Positions 34,707 through 43,503 of a stretch of 64,000 nucleotides of DNA are shown here, one piece after another. The stretch's first letter is position 1. Every line of letters starts with the position of its first letter. Below the pieces are notes generated by a model. The model had not been told where the DNA came from. It saw only the letters and a program-made list of their open reading frames with translations, and made no database searches. Source of the stretch: G965222535 sp965222535 (GTDB lineage Bacteria; Pseudomonadota; Gammaproteobacteria; HK1); assembly GCA_965222535.1 (NCBI GenBank), contig OZ244957.1:2418001-2482000 (forward strand), read 5' to 3'. The translations under genes were made by a program, and so were the position numbers.

Positions 34707-36212
34707 ATGTTGAAAGCTGAATTGCCGTTGACTTTGCACCGCCGCAGCAGCATCCGGGCGATAGAGCGTAGCGCGATAGAAACGCTGGCGATCGAGGAAA
34801 TCGAACTGATGCGTCGTGCGGCGGCGGCGGCGTTCGCGGTGCTGCGCAAGCAGTGGCCACAGGCGCAGCGTATTGCAGTGGTTTGCGGCAGCGGCAATAA
34901 CGCGGGCGATGGTTTGTTGTTGGCACTGCTTTTGCAGCAGCAAGGGTTTCAAGTGACGGTATTCAGGGTCACCGCGGTGCATGGGTTGCGTGGCGCGGCG
35001 GCGGTTGCGGCTGCCATGGTGCAAGCGGCGGAATGCGTCGTGCAAGCGCTGCCGCCAACGCTTAGTGACTATGATGTGATCGTCGATGCGCTGCTCGGCA
35101 TTGGTCTTTCGCGGCCGCTCGAGGGCGCATTCGCTGCCGCCGTTACGACCATTAACGCTGCCGCTGCGGAGGTCTTGGCATTGGACCTGCCGAGTGGACT
35201 CAATGCCGATAGCGGTGCCATCAGTGGTTGTTGCGTGCGGGCTGCCGCTACCGTTACGTTTATTGCGCTCAAGCCTGGCCTGTTGACGGGCAAAGCACGT
35301 GACGTGTGCGGGCACCTTTTTGTTGATGATTTGGCGTTGCCGCAGTCGCTGTGCGATCAGCGCATCGATGCCATGCGCGATCATGCAGCATTGTTTATCC
35401 CGCCATTGCCGCCGCGCGCGAATTGCAGCCACAAAGGGGATCACGGTCGCGTCGTGATCGTCGGCGCTAATCACGGTTATGCCGGTGCCGCACGGATTGC
35501 TGCGGAGAGTGCTATGCGTTGCGGGGCGGGCCTGGTTTCTGTTGTGGTGCGTTCTGGCAATGAAGCCGCGGTGCTCGCCGGACGCGCTGAGCTGATGGTG
35601 CATGGGGTGGCCGATCCGCCATCGTTGCAACCGCCGCCAGTGCTGCGCGCCGCGCACATCGATGTGTTGCTGGTAGGCAACGGTTTGGCGCGCGATCGTT
35701 GGGCGCAACAGCTTTTGGCGCTTTCGTGGTCGTTAGCGGTGCCGCTGGTGGTCGATGCGGATGCGCTCAATTTGTTGGCGGACGGGGTGATCAATATCGC
35801 TTCCCGCGCGGCTTTGCCGGGGTGTGTCTATACCCCGCATCCTGGGGAAGCGGCGCGTTTGCTGTACACCACAGTCGCCGCTGTTGAGCATGACCGCTTT
35901 GCCGCTCTTGCGGCGTTGATCGAACGCTACGCCGGGGTGTGGGTGCTCAAAGGCGCAGGTACTTTGGTGGGGTGTGCGGGGGCGTTGACGCATGTCGTCG
36001 ACGGCGGCAATCCAAGTATGGCGACGGCGGGTATGGGCGACGCTCTGGCTGGCATTATCGCTGCTTTTATCGCTCAGGGAATGGTTCCATTTGATGCCGC
36101 TCGCGCTGCTGTAGCATTGCACGCCGAAGCCGCCGATCGCGCCGCCAGAGACGGTCAACGTGGTATGCTGGCAAGTGACCTGCTGGTGCATCTGCGCCAA
36201 TTGGTGAATTAG
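34707..36212 (+). CDS. nnr: Bifunctional NAD(P)H-hydrate epimerase/dehydratase
   Basis: 501 residues from MLKAELPLTLHRR. The N-terminal YjeF_N epimerase (about 1-215) has VVCGSGNNAGDGLLLALLL and DVIVDALLGIGLSRPLEG. The C-terminal ADP-dependent dehydratase (about 225-500) has KGDHGRVVIVGANHGYAGAA, YTPHPGEAARLL, VLKGAGTLV and NPSMATAGMGDALAGIIAAF (GMGD phosphate loop). It repairs hydrated NADH/NADPH. The frame extends 14 codons further to a GTG at 34665, less likely. Its stop overlaps the tsaE start by one base, the usual nnr-tsaE pairing. Confidence 0.96.
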   Translation: MLKAELPLTLHRRSSIRAIERSAIETLAIEEIELMRRAAAAAFAVLRKQWPQAQRIAVVCGSGNNAGDGLLLALLLQQQGFQVTVFRVTAVHGLRGAAAVAAAMVQAAECVVQALPPTLSDYDVIVDALLGIGLSRPLEGAFAAAVTTINAAAAEVLALDLPSGLNADSGAISGCCVRAAATVTFIALKPGLLTGKARDVCGHLFVDDLALPQSLCDQRIDAMRDHAALFIPPLPPRANCSHKGDHGRVVIVGANHGYAGAARIAAESAMRCGAGLVSVVVRSGNEAAVLAGRAELMVHGVADPPSLQPPPVLRAAHIDVLLVGNGLARDRWAQQLLALSWSLAVPLVVDADALNLLADGVINIASRAALPGCVYTPHPGEAARLLYTTVAAVEHDRFAALAALIERYAGVWVLKGAGTLVGCAGALTHVVDGGNPSMATAGMGDALAGIIAAFIAQGMVPFDAARAAVALHAEAADRAARDGQRGMLASDLLVHLRQLVN

Positions 36213-36655
36213 TGGCTGAGTTGTTTTTCGTCAACCCGCTCGGCATGGAAAGCATCGCCGGGCGCTTGGCAGCTATGTTTGCCGGTCTTGTCGATCAGCG
36301 CAAAGCCGCGATCGGCTATCTCCAAGGCCCCTTAGGCGCTGGTAAAACCACTCTCGTGCGCGCTTTGCTGAGGCATTGGGGCGAAACCGCTATTGTCCGC
36401 AGCCCGACCTACACCCTGATAGAGCCTTACCAACTCGGCAAGCTGACGGTCTATCACCTTGACCTCTACCGCTTGCGCGACGCCGTCGAGCTTGAGTACC
36501 TAGGGCTGGAAGAATGCCTCGACCAGCCGCAAACGGTTGCTCTGATAGAATGGCCGGAGCGCGCCCAAAGTGCATTGCCCGCGGCGCAGTTGGTCGTCAC
36601 CTTGGGATTTTTTGCTGATCGCCGCACAGTGCTCATTGATCGCTATGATGGATAG
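36212..36655 (+). CDS. tsaE: tRNA threonylcarbamoyladenosine biosynthesis ATPase TsaE
   Basis: 147 residues from a GTG that overlaps the nnr stop. Walker A is GPLGAGKTTLVRALLRHW; VRSPTYTLIEPY and YHLDLYRLRDAVELEYLGL are family motifs, and LIEWPERA is the Walker B-like segment. TsaE, with TsaB and TsaD, makes t6A at position 37 of ANN-decoding tRNAs. The amiB gene that often follows is absent; an R1-like hairpin (36658-36699) and an AT-rich foreign gene come next. Confidence 0.95.
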   Translation: MAELFFVNPLGMESIAGRLAAMFAGLVDQRKAAIGYLQGPLGAGKTTLVRALLRHWGETAIVRSPTYTLIEPYQLGKLTVYHLDLYRLRDAVELEYLGLEECLDQPQTVALIEWPERAQSALPAAQLVVTLGFFADRRTVLIDRYDG

Positions 36656-36825
36656 GGCACCTTAAAAATTCACATGAGCGGGTGTTTTCGAGGTTCCCCA
36701 AGAGAATTCTCTCACAGACTCAGTCTGGGATCCTCCCCCCTTATCATGGAGATCACGGAATACCTAGCAATGGAAGGCGCCATGTTGTTTAATACTCCAC
36801 AGCATCTACAGCAAGGTCTAAAATA

Positions 36826-37638
36826 ATGAAACTACTAATCAATTACGCAAATGATATTTTCCGATCAAGTCAGAAGATCAATAGCAAAACAGGAAAAGAG
36901 ATCGGATTATTCGACGATGTCATTTCCTATTCTCCTCAAGATATTGAACAAACTTTCTATCGAAAAAATAAAAATGTTCTAAATAAAAGAAGAGGCAATG
37001 GATATTGGTTATGGAAACCATATTTTATTAAAAAAACTTTAGAAATGCTAAATTATGGTGATTTTCTATTCTATTGTGATTCGGGTTCTTATTTTATCAA
37101 ACCGATTTCTCCGTTAATTGATCTTAGTTTAAGTACTGAGCAAGATATCATTGTTTTTGAGACACCGCGTATAGAAAAAACTATGACAAAAAGAGATGCT
37201 TTTATACAAATGGATTGTGATAGTCCGAAATATGTTAATAGCAAGCAACGCCTAGCTGGTTTTAGTTTGTGGAAAAAATCACAATATACAATGGATTTTG
37301 TAGACGAATATTTACATTATGCTCAAGATGAACATATAATTACCGATCAAGAAAACCAATATGGGTATCCGAACTATGAAGGGTTCATAGGACATAGACA
37401 TGATCAGTCTATTTTAAGTCTTTTGACAAAAAAACATGATTTAAAAGCTTACAGAGATCCATCTCAATGGGGAGAAGCATTCCGAGAATTTCACCCAAAT
37501 TCAAAATATGAACAGATCATTGAACTTACAAGACGAAGTGAGATGTCTTTTGTTTATAAAGTATTATGGAAACTAGACAACACAAAAAATCACTTCAAAA
37601 GGAGAGTTTTGCGAGCTATTGCCAAATCTGGTGTATAG
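36826..37638 (+). CDS. Putative polysaccharide glycosyltransferase-like protein, AT-rich
   Basis: 270 residues. RRGNGYWLWKPYFIKKTLEM and YGDFLFYCDSGSYF (a D-x-D-like YCDSG after the aromatic block) are typical of small glycosyltransferase-like proteins in capsule and O-antigen clusters. HRHDQSILSLL near residue 200 also fits. No signal peptide or membrane segments. Donor and acceptor are unknown. The DNA is far more AT-rich than nnr-tsaE upstream, and an IS481 relic follows within 10-160 bp, so recent transfer is likely. It is a single gene, not a cluster. Function is inferred from motif style only. Confidence 0.6.
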   Translation: MKLLINYANDIFRSSQKINSKTGKEIGLFDDVISYSPQDIEQTFYRKNKNVLNKRRGNGYWLWKPYFIKKTLEMLNYGDFLFYCDSGSYFIKPISPLIDLSLSTEQDIIVFETPRIEKTMTKRDAFIQMDCDSPKYVNSKQRLAGFSLWKKSQYTMDFVDEYLHYAQDEHIITDQENQYGYPNYEGFIGHRHDQSILSLLTKKHDLKAYRDPSQWGEAFREFHPNSKYEQIIELTRRSEMSFVYKVLWKLDNTKNHFKRRVLRAIAKSGV

Positions 37639-37647
37639 GTATTCCGT

Positions 37648-37797
37648 ATCGACAATCACCAAATCCTACAGAAAGCTCTGGGTTATCGTTCCCCTGTACA
37701 AGCTCTCCATCAATGGCAGCAAAAGAAACCCGATTTATTAAATAAATCGGATACCATCCACACGATCCCCGAAAATCTTGAAGTCCCATGGGTATAA
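37648..37797 (+). pseudogene. IS481-type transposase C-terminal remnant
   Basis: The forward frame reads RIDNHQILQKALGYRSPVQA then LHQWQQKKPDLL and ends at a TAA at 37797. This is the closing segment of IS481-type integrase-core transposases (Y-N-x-H-x-P-Q-K-A-L-G-x-x-x-P-x-Q-A). The catalytic DDE part is missing. It lies just downstream of the AT-rich glycosyltransferase-like gene. Confidence 0.7.
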
Positions 37798-37918
37798 GCC
37801 AAAGTGCCAAAGAGAAAAGGGAAGGCGATTGCGCTGGCGTGCCGCGTACCTTCAGGATAAGCCGCCTTATGGTCACCTCGGAAAACTCAGCAAAGCGGGT
37901 ATTTTCGAGGTGACCTTG

Positions 37919-39127
37919 GTGTGTGCTTTCGGAGGAAGGCGGGAATACCCTCGCTGCGTTAGCAGCGTGTTGCTGCTTGCTTTGAGCACCCTCATCGGTG
38001 CTTGCAGCGGTGATACGTTTCCTCAGTACCCAGGGTTTGATGCGATTCGCCAATCGCTGTCAAGCGAGCCGCCGACGTTCGCTGAGAGGCGCTTGCTTGA
38101 GCGCCATAAGCCAGTGCTCTATGTCGCTCCTGAAGCCGAGGGGCCAATTGACTTTTACCGTGATTACATCGCTAACGGCAGCTTGTATGATGCCACCGGC
38201 AAGTTGCTGAGCGAGTCCCCCAATCGCCGCCTGCTGAATGCTTTGAAACACCAGAGTCAAGCGCAATTTGTGCATCGGCACAGCGGTGCCCCTCTGGTGA
38301 AGCCAATGCCGACCGTTTATGCGGGCGTCTATCGCGCAACGCTGGCGTTACCCGACCAGTCGCCGCAGGTGCTGACGTTTTTGTCCTACCATTTTGTGTT
38401 TCGCTACTCCGGCATCCCGGCCGGCATTCCTGCAAGTTGGAAAGTGATCGCCGATCTGCTGGGTGACAGTCAGGATTGGCACCAGTTGGATCACTATACA
38501 GCGGCATTTGTCGTACTGGACGAGAAGCAAATACCCATTGCCGTGATGCTGCAACAGCATAACCGCATGCGCACGTATTTGATCGGCGACGATCCGGCTT
38601 TTGTCGCAAGTCAATCGAGTGCAGCCATCGCAATCGATGCAGCCATCGCTTCAAACGAGTTGTATCCTCACCGAGAGGGCGAGACCCAATGGCCTGCGGT
38701 CAGTTACATCACCCCCGCCAATGTTGGCTACCTGACCGGTGTTGAGTCGTATAGTGCCAACTGGTGGAGGGGATTGCATGGCGTAATGGACGTCACCTAC
38801 GGCGCACGGCAAGTTGACTATGCGTTGCAATTTCTGCCTCCTGACGATGCGTTCTATGTATTTGAAGGGGCTTTGGGCGAGTATCGTTTGCTTCCTGGGC
38901 GCGGCCCGCCGCCCGGTGCCATCTACCGCACCTTGCCCTCGCTGTGGCCGCTGGAGATAGCGCTTTATGTATTTTACTGGTGGGCCGAGGACGCGGATTA
39001 CGTACGCATCGTCAGAGATTTCTGGGGAGAAGACGGCGAACTCTCTAAAGCCGCCCATGAGCAGCTCAAAGCACGCTTTGCGTTGGCCCTGCAAGGCCAA
39101 AGCAGGGGAGTGCGGCAGCAGGATTGA
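37919..39127 (+). CDS. Putative lipoprotein of unknown function
   Basis: About 402 residues from a GTG at 37919 with GAGGTGA upstream. The signal is GGRREYPRC + VSSVLLLALSTLIGAC with lipobox IGAC, so it is probably an anchored periplasmic lipoprotein. The mature protein is soluble: RRLLERHKPVLYVAPEAEGP, LTFLSYHFVFRYSGIPAGIP, DWHQLDHYTAAFVVLDEKQ, and PSLWPLEIALYVFYWWAEDA. I do not recognise the family. The His/Tyr-rich core (DWHQLDHYT) could be a ligand or metal site. The frame is open to 37778, but that part covers an R1-type hairpin and the IS481 relic tail. The next gene is aroG on the same strand, 317 bp on. Confidence 0.65.
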   Translation: MCAFGGRREYPRCVSSVLLLALSTLIGACSGDTFPQYPGFDAIRQSLSSEPPTFAERRLLERHKPVLYVAPEAEGPIDFYRDYIANGSLYDATGKLLSESPNRRLLNALKHQSQAQFVHRHSGAPLVKPMPTVYAGVYRATLALPDQSPQVLTFLSYHFVFRYSGIPAGIPASWKVIADLLGDSQDWHQLDHYTAAFVVLDEKQIPIAVMLQQHNRMRTYLIGDDPAFVASQSSAAIAIDAAIASNELYPHREGETQWPAVSYITPANVGYLTGVESYSANWWRGLHGVMDVTYGARQVDYALQFLPPDDAFYVFEGALGEYRLLPGRGPPPGAIYRTLPSLWPLEIALYVFYWWAEDADYVRIVRDFWGEDGELSKAAHEQLKARFALALQGQSRGVRQQD

Positions 39128-39444
39128 TGCAAGTGCTATTAGGTACCCTATTTTGAATCACCAAGACTGCTGCCCCTCAGACACGCGGCGACACGGCGCT
39201 TAATTTGCATCTTGGCGCTGCTTGAAGAATAATATCGGCCATGAAAAGACCATCAGCCAGCGGGTTTGGTGAAGGGGTTGACCAGACACGGATGCCCCGT
39301 TTGATCGATAACTCCTTGTTCAATAAAAGACAGGACGCCGCGAAGAAAGTCGCCCGGCGTGTTTTTTTCCGACGTTTTGAAGTACTTCTCACCCAATGAT
39401 CCACTCTGTTCTTCTTGCCGCTCTTGCTCACCCAAAATAAAACT
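39128..39444. other. Intergenic region upstream of aroG
   Basis: A minus-strand frame over 39253-39588 contains a coherent-looking stretch (GDFLRGVLSFIEQGV) but overlaps aroG and matches nothing I recognise. No clear promoter was found by eye. Confidence 0.35.
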
Positions 39445-40524
39445 GTGCCTACGCCAACTGATAACTTGCGCATCCGATCGATTGAGAATATCTCTTCCCC
39501 AGACGAAATCATTGAGGCGTTCCCGATAACCGACGCGGTGGCGACTCTGATCGCCACCACCCGCCAGCAGATCCGCGATATTCTGCATGGCGCAGATCAG
39601 CGCCTGCTGGTCATCAGCGGGCCGTGTTCAGTGCATGATCTCGCAGCGGCCAAAGAATATGCCGAGCGCTTATCGGCGTTGCGCGAGTCGTTGGCGCAGC
39701 AATTGCTGATCATTATGCGGGTGTATTTCGAGAAACCGCGCACTACCGTCGGCTGGAAAGGTTTGATCAACGACCCCGACCTAGATGACAGCTTTCGTAT
39801 CAACAAGGGTTTGCGGTTGGCGCGCTCGTTACTGCTGGATTTGAATGCCGACATCGGGATGCCGGCGGGAACCGAGTTTCTTGATTTGATCTCGCCACAG
39901 TACACTGCTGATCTGATCAGCTGGGGGGCGATTGGTGCGCGCACGACCGAAAGTCAGGTGCACCGCGAGCTGGCATCGGGGCTGTCATGTCCAGTGGGAT
40001 TCAAAAACGGCACCGATGGGAACCTCAAGATCGCCGTTGATGCGGTTGGCTCGGCGTACCATCCCCATTGTTTCATGGCGCTTAGAAAAAGTTCACGTGT
40101 GGCAATTTTCAGAACCACAGGTAACACCGATACCCATATTATCCTGCGTGGCGGTCTGACGCCGAATTACTCTGCCGACGCAGTGCAGGCTGCGCGTCAG
40201 ATGCTGCACACGGCGCAGGTGCCCGATCGTTTGATGATCGATTTTTCCCATGCCAACAGCCGTAAGCAATACCAGCGCCAAAGCGAAGTGTGTGCCGCTG
40301 TGGCTGACCAGATCGGCAATGGTGAGCACGGCATTATGGGGGTCATGATCGAGAGTCACCTGAATGAAGGACGGCAGGATGTGATTCCCGGTCAGCCACT
40401 GCGCTATGGTCAGAGCATTACCGATGCCTGTATCGGTTGGGATGCTACCGTGCAACTTCTTGAGCGGCTGGCGGCGGCGGTGCAAAAGCGCCAGAATAAG
40501 AAGGGGCATCGCAAAAAAATCTGA
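39445..40524 (+). CDS. aroG: 3-deoxy-7-phosphoheptulonate (DAHP) synthase, AroG/F/H class
   Basis: 359 residues from a GTG at 39445 (VPTPTDNLRIRSIENIS); the frame extends ten codons upstream to a TTG. Class I-alpha DAHP synthase motifs: LLVISGPCSVHDLAAAKEYA (metal Cys), MRVYFEKPRTTVGWKGLIND, GARTTESQVHRELASGL, GFKNGTDGN, and MIDFSHANSRKQYQRQ (His metal ligand). It condenses PEP and erythrose-4-phosphate at the entry of the shikimate pathway. Whether Phe, Tyr or Trp inhibits it cannot be told. Monocistronic. Confidence 0.94.
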   Translation: MPTPTDNLRIRSIENISSPDEIIEAFPITDAVATLIATTRQQIRDILHGADQRLLVISGPCSVHDLAAAKEYAERLSALRESLAQQLLIIMRVYFEKPRTTVGWKGLINDPDLDDSFRINKGLRLARSLLLDLNADIGMPAGTEFLDLISPQYTADLISWGAIGARTTESQVHRELASGLSCPVGFKNGTDGNLKIAVDAVGSAYHPHCFMALRKSSRVAIFRTTGNTDTHIILRGGLTPNYSADAVQAARQMLHTAQVPDRLMIDFSHANSRKQYQRQSEVCAAVADQIGNGEHGIMGVMIESHLNEGRQDVIPGQPLRYGQSITDACIGWDATVQLLERLAAAVQKRQNKKGHRKKI

Positions 40525-40558
40525 TCAATAGCTCCTATCGCTCGCGCTTCTCTCTAAA

Positions 40559-41500
40559 TCAACGCTCTCTTGATATTTTATGACAGGCAAACATATATGC
40601 ACTTTTTGTACTGATAATATAGGATTTATACATATTTTCAGGAAGAATAGCAGAGACCACCTCCCATATCGGAAGGGCTGATTTATGAATATCTTCAATA
40701 ATCAGCCACCCTCCGCCCTTATCACTTTTTAATTTAGGGAGAGCAAATGTGAGTGTGGCAATATTGGCATTAGGAGCATGTAATCCGTCATCTATAATTA
40801 AATCAAGTTCATCAGGTACAGAATGACTTAATTGCTCCAGTGTAGCTGGATTAGTTTGGTCAACAAAAAATGTTCTTATGTGTTCTTCTTGAAACAGAAT
40901 TTTATCGTCAAAATCAGCTCCGTAAATCATTGCATTCGGTAAAAAATCTCTGAATGCTCTAAGCGATGCACCTGGTTTTCCTGCTCTACTCATGTTAGAT
41001 ACAATATCTGTATTATTAGAACCTATCCCTATCTCCAGCAACCCGGTAACAGCGGCTCTATCGCTGAGTATGTAACTATATACTAAGTGATAATTATGGA
41101 CTGAAGCCTTATCGCTACCATACATATCTAATTTATTTTTAAATTCGATTTCTGCTTCTCTTTTATCTATTGATGATATACAAAACTCTTCTATAGAATA
41201 TTTTTTTGTTTCGGTTGAAATTACATTCTTTATTAATATTGCTAAAAAAGGAAAAGTTTGATTAACAGATAAAATCGTCAAATCTGAAAGTAAATGATGG
41301 CTGCCTGCACTACTTGGGCAAAATGCTCGAATCGATTTTGTTGCATCGACTAGACCGAAATAATTCGCAATACGAACACGCATAAACCTAATCAAATTAC
41401 GAGAAATAAAAAGAATATTTTTTCTTATACAGATTAAGGTAAGATAAATAATCGGGATAGATTTTATTTTGTTCTTCAGCCTATTGTAGATTTCATTCAT
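40559..41500 (-). CDS. Putative SAM-dependent methyltransferase, AT-rich
   Basis: 313 residues. The methyltransferase core is in the second half: MYGSDKASVHNYHLVYSYIL, VTGLLEIGIGSNN (SAM motif I, E-x-G-x-G), MIYGADFDDKILF (motif II) and LDLIIDDGLHAPNANIATL (motif IV-like DDG-x-H). This pattern occurs in TylF/sugar O-methyltransferase and cephalosporin-hydroxylase-like proteins of surface-polysaccharide clusters. The N-terminal 120 residues are basic and poorly classifiable. The DNA is AT-rich, like the gene at 36.8 kb, and unlike aroG and gap on either side; both may come from one donor cluster. Substrate unknown. Confidence 0.65.
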   Translation of the reverse strand: MNEIYNRLKNKIKSIPIIYLTLICIRKNILFISRNLIRFMRVRIANYFGLVDATKSIRAFCPSSAGSHHLLSDLTILSVNQTFPFLAILIKNVISTETKKYSIEEFCISSIDKREAEIEFKNKLDMYGSDKASVHNYHLVYSYILSDRAAVTGLLEIGIGSNNTDIVSNMSRAGKPGASLRAFRDFLPNAMIYGADFDDKILFQEEHIRTFFVDQTNPATLEQLSHSVPDELDLIIDDGLHAPNANIATLTFALPKLKSDKGGGWLIIEDIHKSALPIWEVVSAILPENMYKSYIISTKSAYMFACHKISRER

Positions 41501-41821
41501 TTGTTAGCCTCATCCAAGGCCTGATCAGTTTTTCTGCATACCCGACAGCGCGCCAAGAGCAACGGAATCGCTGCACTGCCAAGCCCGATGCTCGGGTTAG
41601 AACATGTACCCGGTGCCTTGACTCAAACAGGCGGTACGCTCCTCCAAACGATAGGCCAACCCCGTCCGTGCAGCCTTTGCTTTAGTGTGGGGATGTTCCG
41701 GATCGCCTGAAGAAGGACTTCCGTACAATAGCGTACGGTTATTAGTGGATCGTGATCCCCAGCACACCTGCTGTATCTTCGATGGCACTCCACCGCAGTG
41801 GTATTTCGAGGTGCCCTTCAG
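41501..41821. other. Intergenic region upstream of the methyltransferase, downstream of gap
   Basis: No gene is visible. The right end (about 41777-41818) has an R1-like boundary (GGCACTCCACCGC...TTTCGAGGTGCC) next to the gap stop. Confidence 0.4.
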
Positions 41822-42838
41822 TCAGTTGCCCGCGGCGGCGGCAATCCAGGCGGCGGTGACATCTAGCATGCGGTTGGAAAATCCCCATTCATTGTCATAC
41901 CAGGCGATGACTTTGCACAAACGGTCGTTGCTGACTTTGGTCAAAGGCGCTTCGTAGATCGATGAAGCCGGGTGGTGATTGAAGTCGATCGACACCAAGG
42001 GCTTGTCGTTGTACTCCAGGATCCCGTGTAACGCTCCATCCGCGGCGGCTTTGACCGCGCTGTCGATTTCGGAGCGGCTGGTATCGCACCGCGCCGTGAA
42101 CGTCAGGTCCACCATCGAGACGTTGACGGTCGGTACGCGCACTGCGAAGCCATCCAGTTTGCCGGCAAGTTCCGGTAGCACCAACCCCACCGCTTGGGCA
42201 GCACCGGTGTTGGTCGGAATCATCGACTGGGTTGCCGATCGCGCACGGCGCACATCCGGGTGGTACACATCCACCAACACCTGGTCATTGGTGTAGGCAT
42301 GGATCGTGGTCATCAGGCCGCAGGCGATACCGATGCGATCGTGAATCGCTTTGGCCAATGGGGCCAGGCAGTTGGTGGTGCAGGACGCGTTTGAGATCAC
42401 CTGATGCGTGGCGCGCAGTTGCTGGTGATTGACCCCATAGACCACCGTCGCATCAACGTCGTTGCCGCCGGGTGCCGAGATAATGACTTTGTTGGCTCCG
42501 GCGCTGATATGAGCGCTGGCGGCCTGCTTGCTGGTGAAGCGACCAGTGCATTCGTGCACCACGTCAATACCAAGTTCAGCCCACGGTAAGCGTGACGGAT
42601 CTTTTTCGGCGAACACGCGAATGTGATCACCATTTACGATGAGTGCATCCTGTGTACTGCTGATAGTCCCAGAGAAACGACCGTGGACACTGTCGTATTG
42701 CGTCAGATGGGCGTTGATGGCGGCGCTGCTGAGGTCATTGATAGCAACGATGCGAATGTCGTCTCGTTCACTTTCATAGAGCGCTCGCAGAATATTCCGC
42801 CCAATCCGACCGTAGCCATTGATCCCGACTTTAATCAT
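41822..42838 (-). CDS. gap: Type I glyceraldehyde-3-phosphate dehydrogenase
   Basis: 338 residues. NAD fold start IKVGINGYGRIGRNILRALY; catalytic Cys in SNASCTTNCLAPLAK; HAYTNDQVLVD, RRARSATQSMIPTNTGAA and the end WYDNEWGFSNRML are all present. It catalyses the phosphorylating oxidation of glyceraldehyde-3-phosphate, or the reverse in gluconeogenesis. The residue after the first NAD strand is INDL, typical of NAD-preferring enzymes. Monocistronic here; pgk and tkt are not adjacent. An R1-like tail lies directly upstream (42843-42900). Confidence 0.97.
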   Translation of the reverse strand: MIKVGINGYGRIGRNILRALYESERDDIRIVAINDLSSAAINAHLTQYDSVHGRFSGTISSTQDALIVNGDHIRVFAEKDPSRLPWAELGIDVVHECTGRFTSKQAASAHISAGANKVIISAPGGNDVDATVVYGVNHQQLRATHQVISNASCTTNCLAPLAKAIHDRIGIACGLMTTIHAYTNDQVLVDVYHPDVRRARSATQSMIPTNTGAAQAVGLVLPELAGKLDGFAVRVPTVNVSMVDLTFTARCDTSRSEIDSAVKAAADGALHGILEYNDKPLVSIDFNHHPASSIYEAPLTKVSNDRLCKVIAWYDNEWGFSNRMLDVTAAWIAAAAGN

Positions 42839-42950
42839 TGTAAATTCCTTCGTCTATATCGTAAGCAGTTGGTTTGTAACCCTTTCCCCAAGTCCCATCC
42901 TAGCATAAGTCTTCGCTATAACCTATAGCCGTGCATTTTTGCTTCGGGCG

Positions 42951-43400
42951 GGGCTCTGGGATCTTTTAATATTTTTTAATCCTTTGATGCTAGGCAACGC
43001 CTAGCATCAAAGGAGTCTAAGGAGGGTAAAGACGTTTGTATTGGGGGAAGGGTTAAGGCGTGTTTAACCCACCTAAACGCGGTACTCCCTTCCCCCAACC
43101 CCAGCATTTCCTGCGCCCTCGGCTTAGCACCGTGCAGGGCCGAGGACGGTAGTAAGTCTCTGGCATAGTGGCGGGCGAGGGCTCTGGGATCTTTTAATAT
43201 TTTTTAATCCTTTGATGCTAGGCAACGCCTAGCATCAAAGGAGTCTAAGGAGGGTAAAGACGTTTGTATTGGGGGAAGGGTTAAGGCGTGTTAAACGTGC
43301 CTAAACGCGGTACTCCCTTCCCCCAAGCCCCTAACCCCAGTACAGCCTTCGCCCTCGGCTTAGCACCGTGCAGCCGAGGACGGTAGTAAAGCTCTGGGAA
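42951..43400 (+). repeat. R3 repeat array A (two 228-bp units)
   Basis: Each unit runs GCTCTGGGATCTTTTAATAT, a hairpin CCTTTGATGCTAGGC-AAC-GCCTAGCATCAAAGG, GGAGTCTAAGGAGGGTAA, TTGGGGGAAGGGTTAAGGCG, TAAACGCGGTACTCCCTTCC, CCCAA, then a GC-rich stretch ending CACCGTGCAG. Hairpins lie at 42981-43013 and 43209-43241 with perfect 15-bp stems. The two units are nearly identical. Stops interrupt the frames that stay open in array B, so it is non-coding. Confidence 0.9.
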
Positions 43401-43481
43401 TGCTTCGGGCGATACTCTGGGATGGTGGAGGCCAATGCCCTATGCTCCTGAAAAACCAAGCGTAGCTTGTTTTTCCAGGAT

Positions 43482-43503
43482 TAAAAAACGCTTCAGCGTT
43501 TTT
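43482..43503. terminator. Hairpin terminator of the MFS gene; stop codon lies in the loop
   Basis: AAAAAACGCT/AGCGTTTTTT. On the minus strand it reads AAAAAACGCTGAAGCGTTTTTT, a classic terminator, and the MFS stop TGA is its loop. A second hairpin, CTGAAAAACCAAGCG with its complement, adjoins at 43447-43479. Confidence 0.65.

Noticed and set aside
34013..35708. Long minus-strand frames (294 and 364 residues)
   Set aside because: Antisense shadows of parE and nnr, produced by GC-rich codon bias; compositionally odd (Arg/His-rich) without motifs.
39253..39588. Minus-strand 111-residue frame upstream of aroG
   Set aside because: Half lies antisense to aroG; the remaining part has one coherent-looking stretch but no ribosome site or recognised family.
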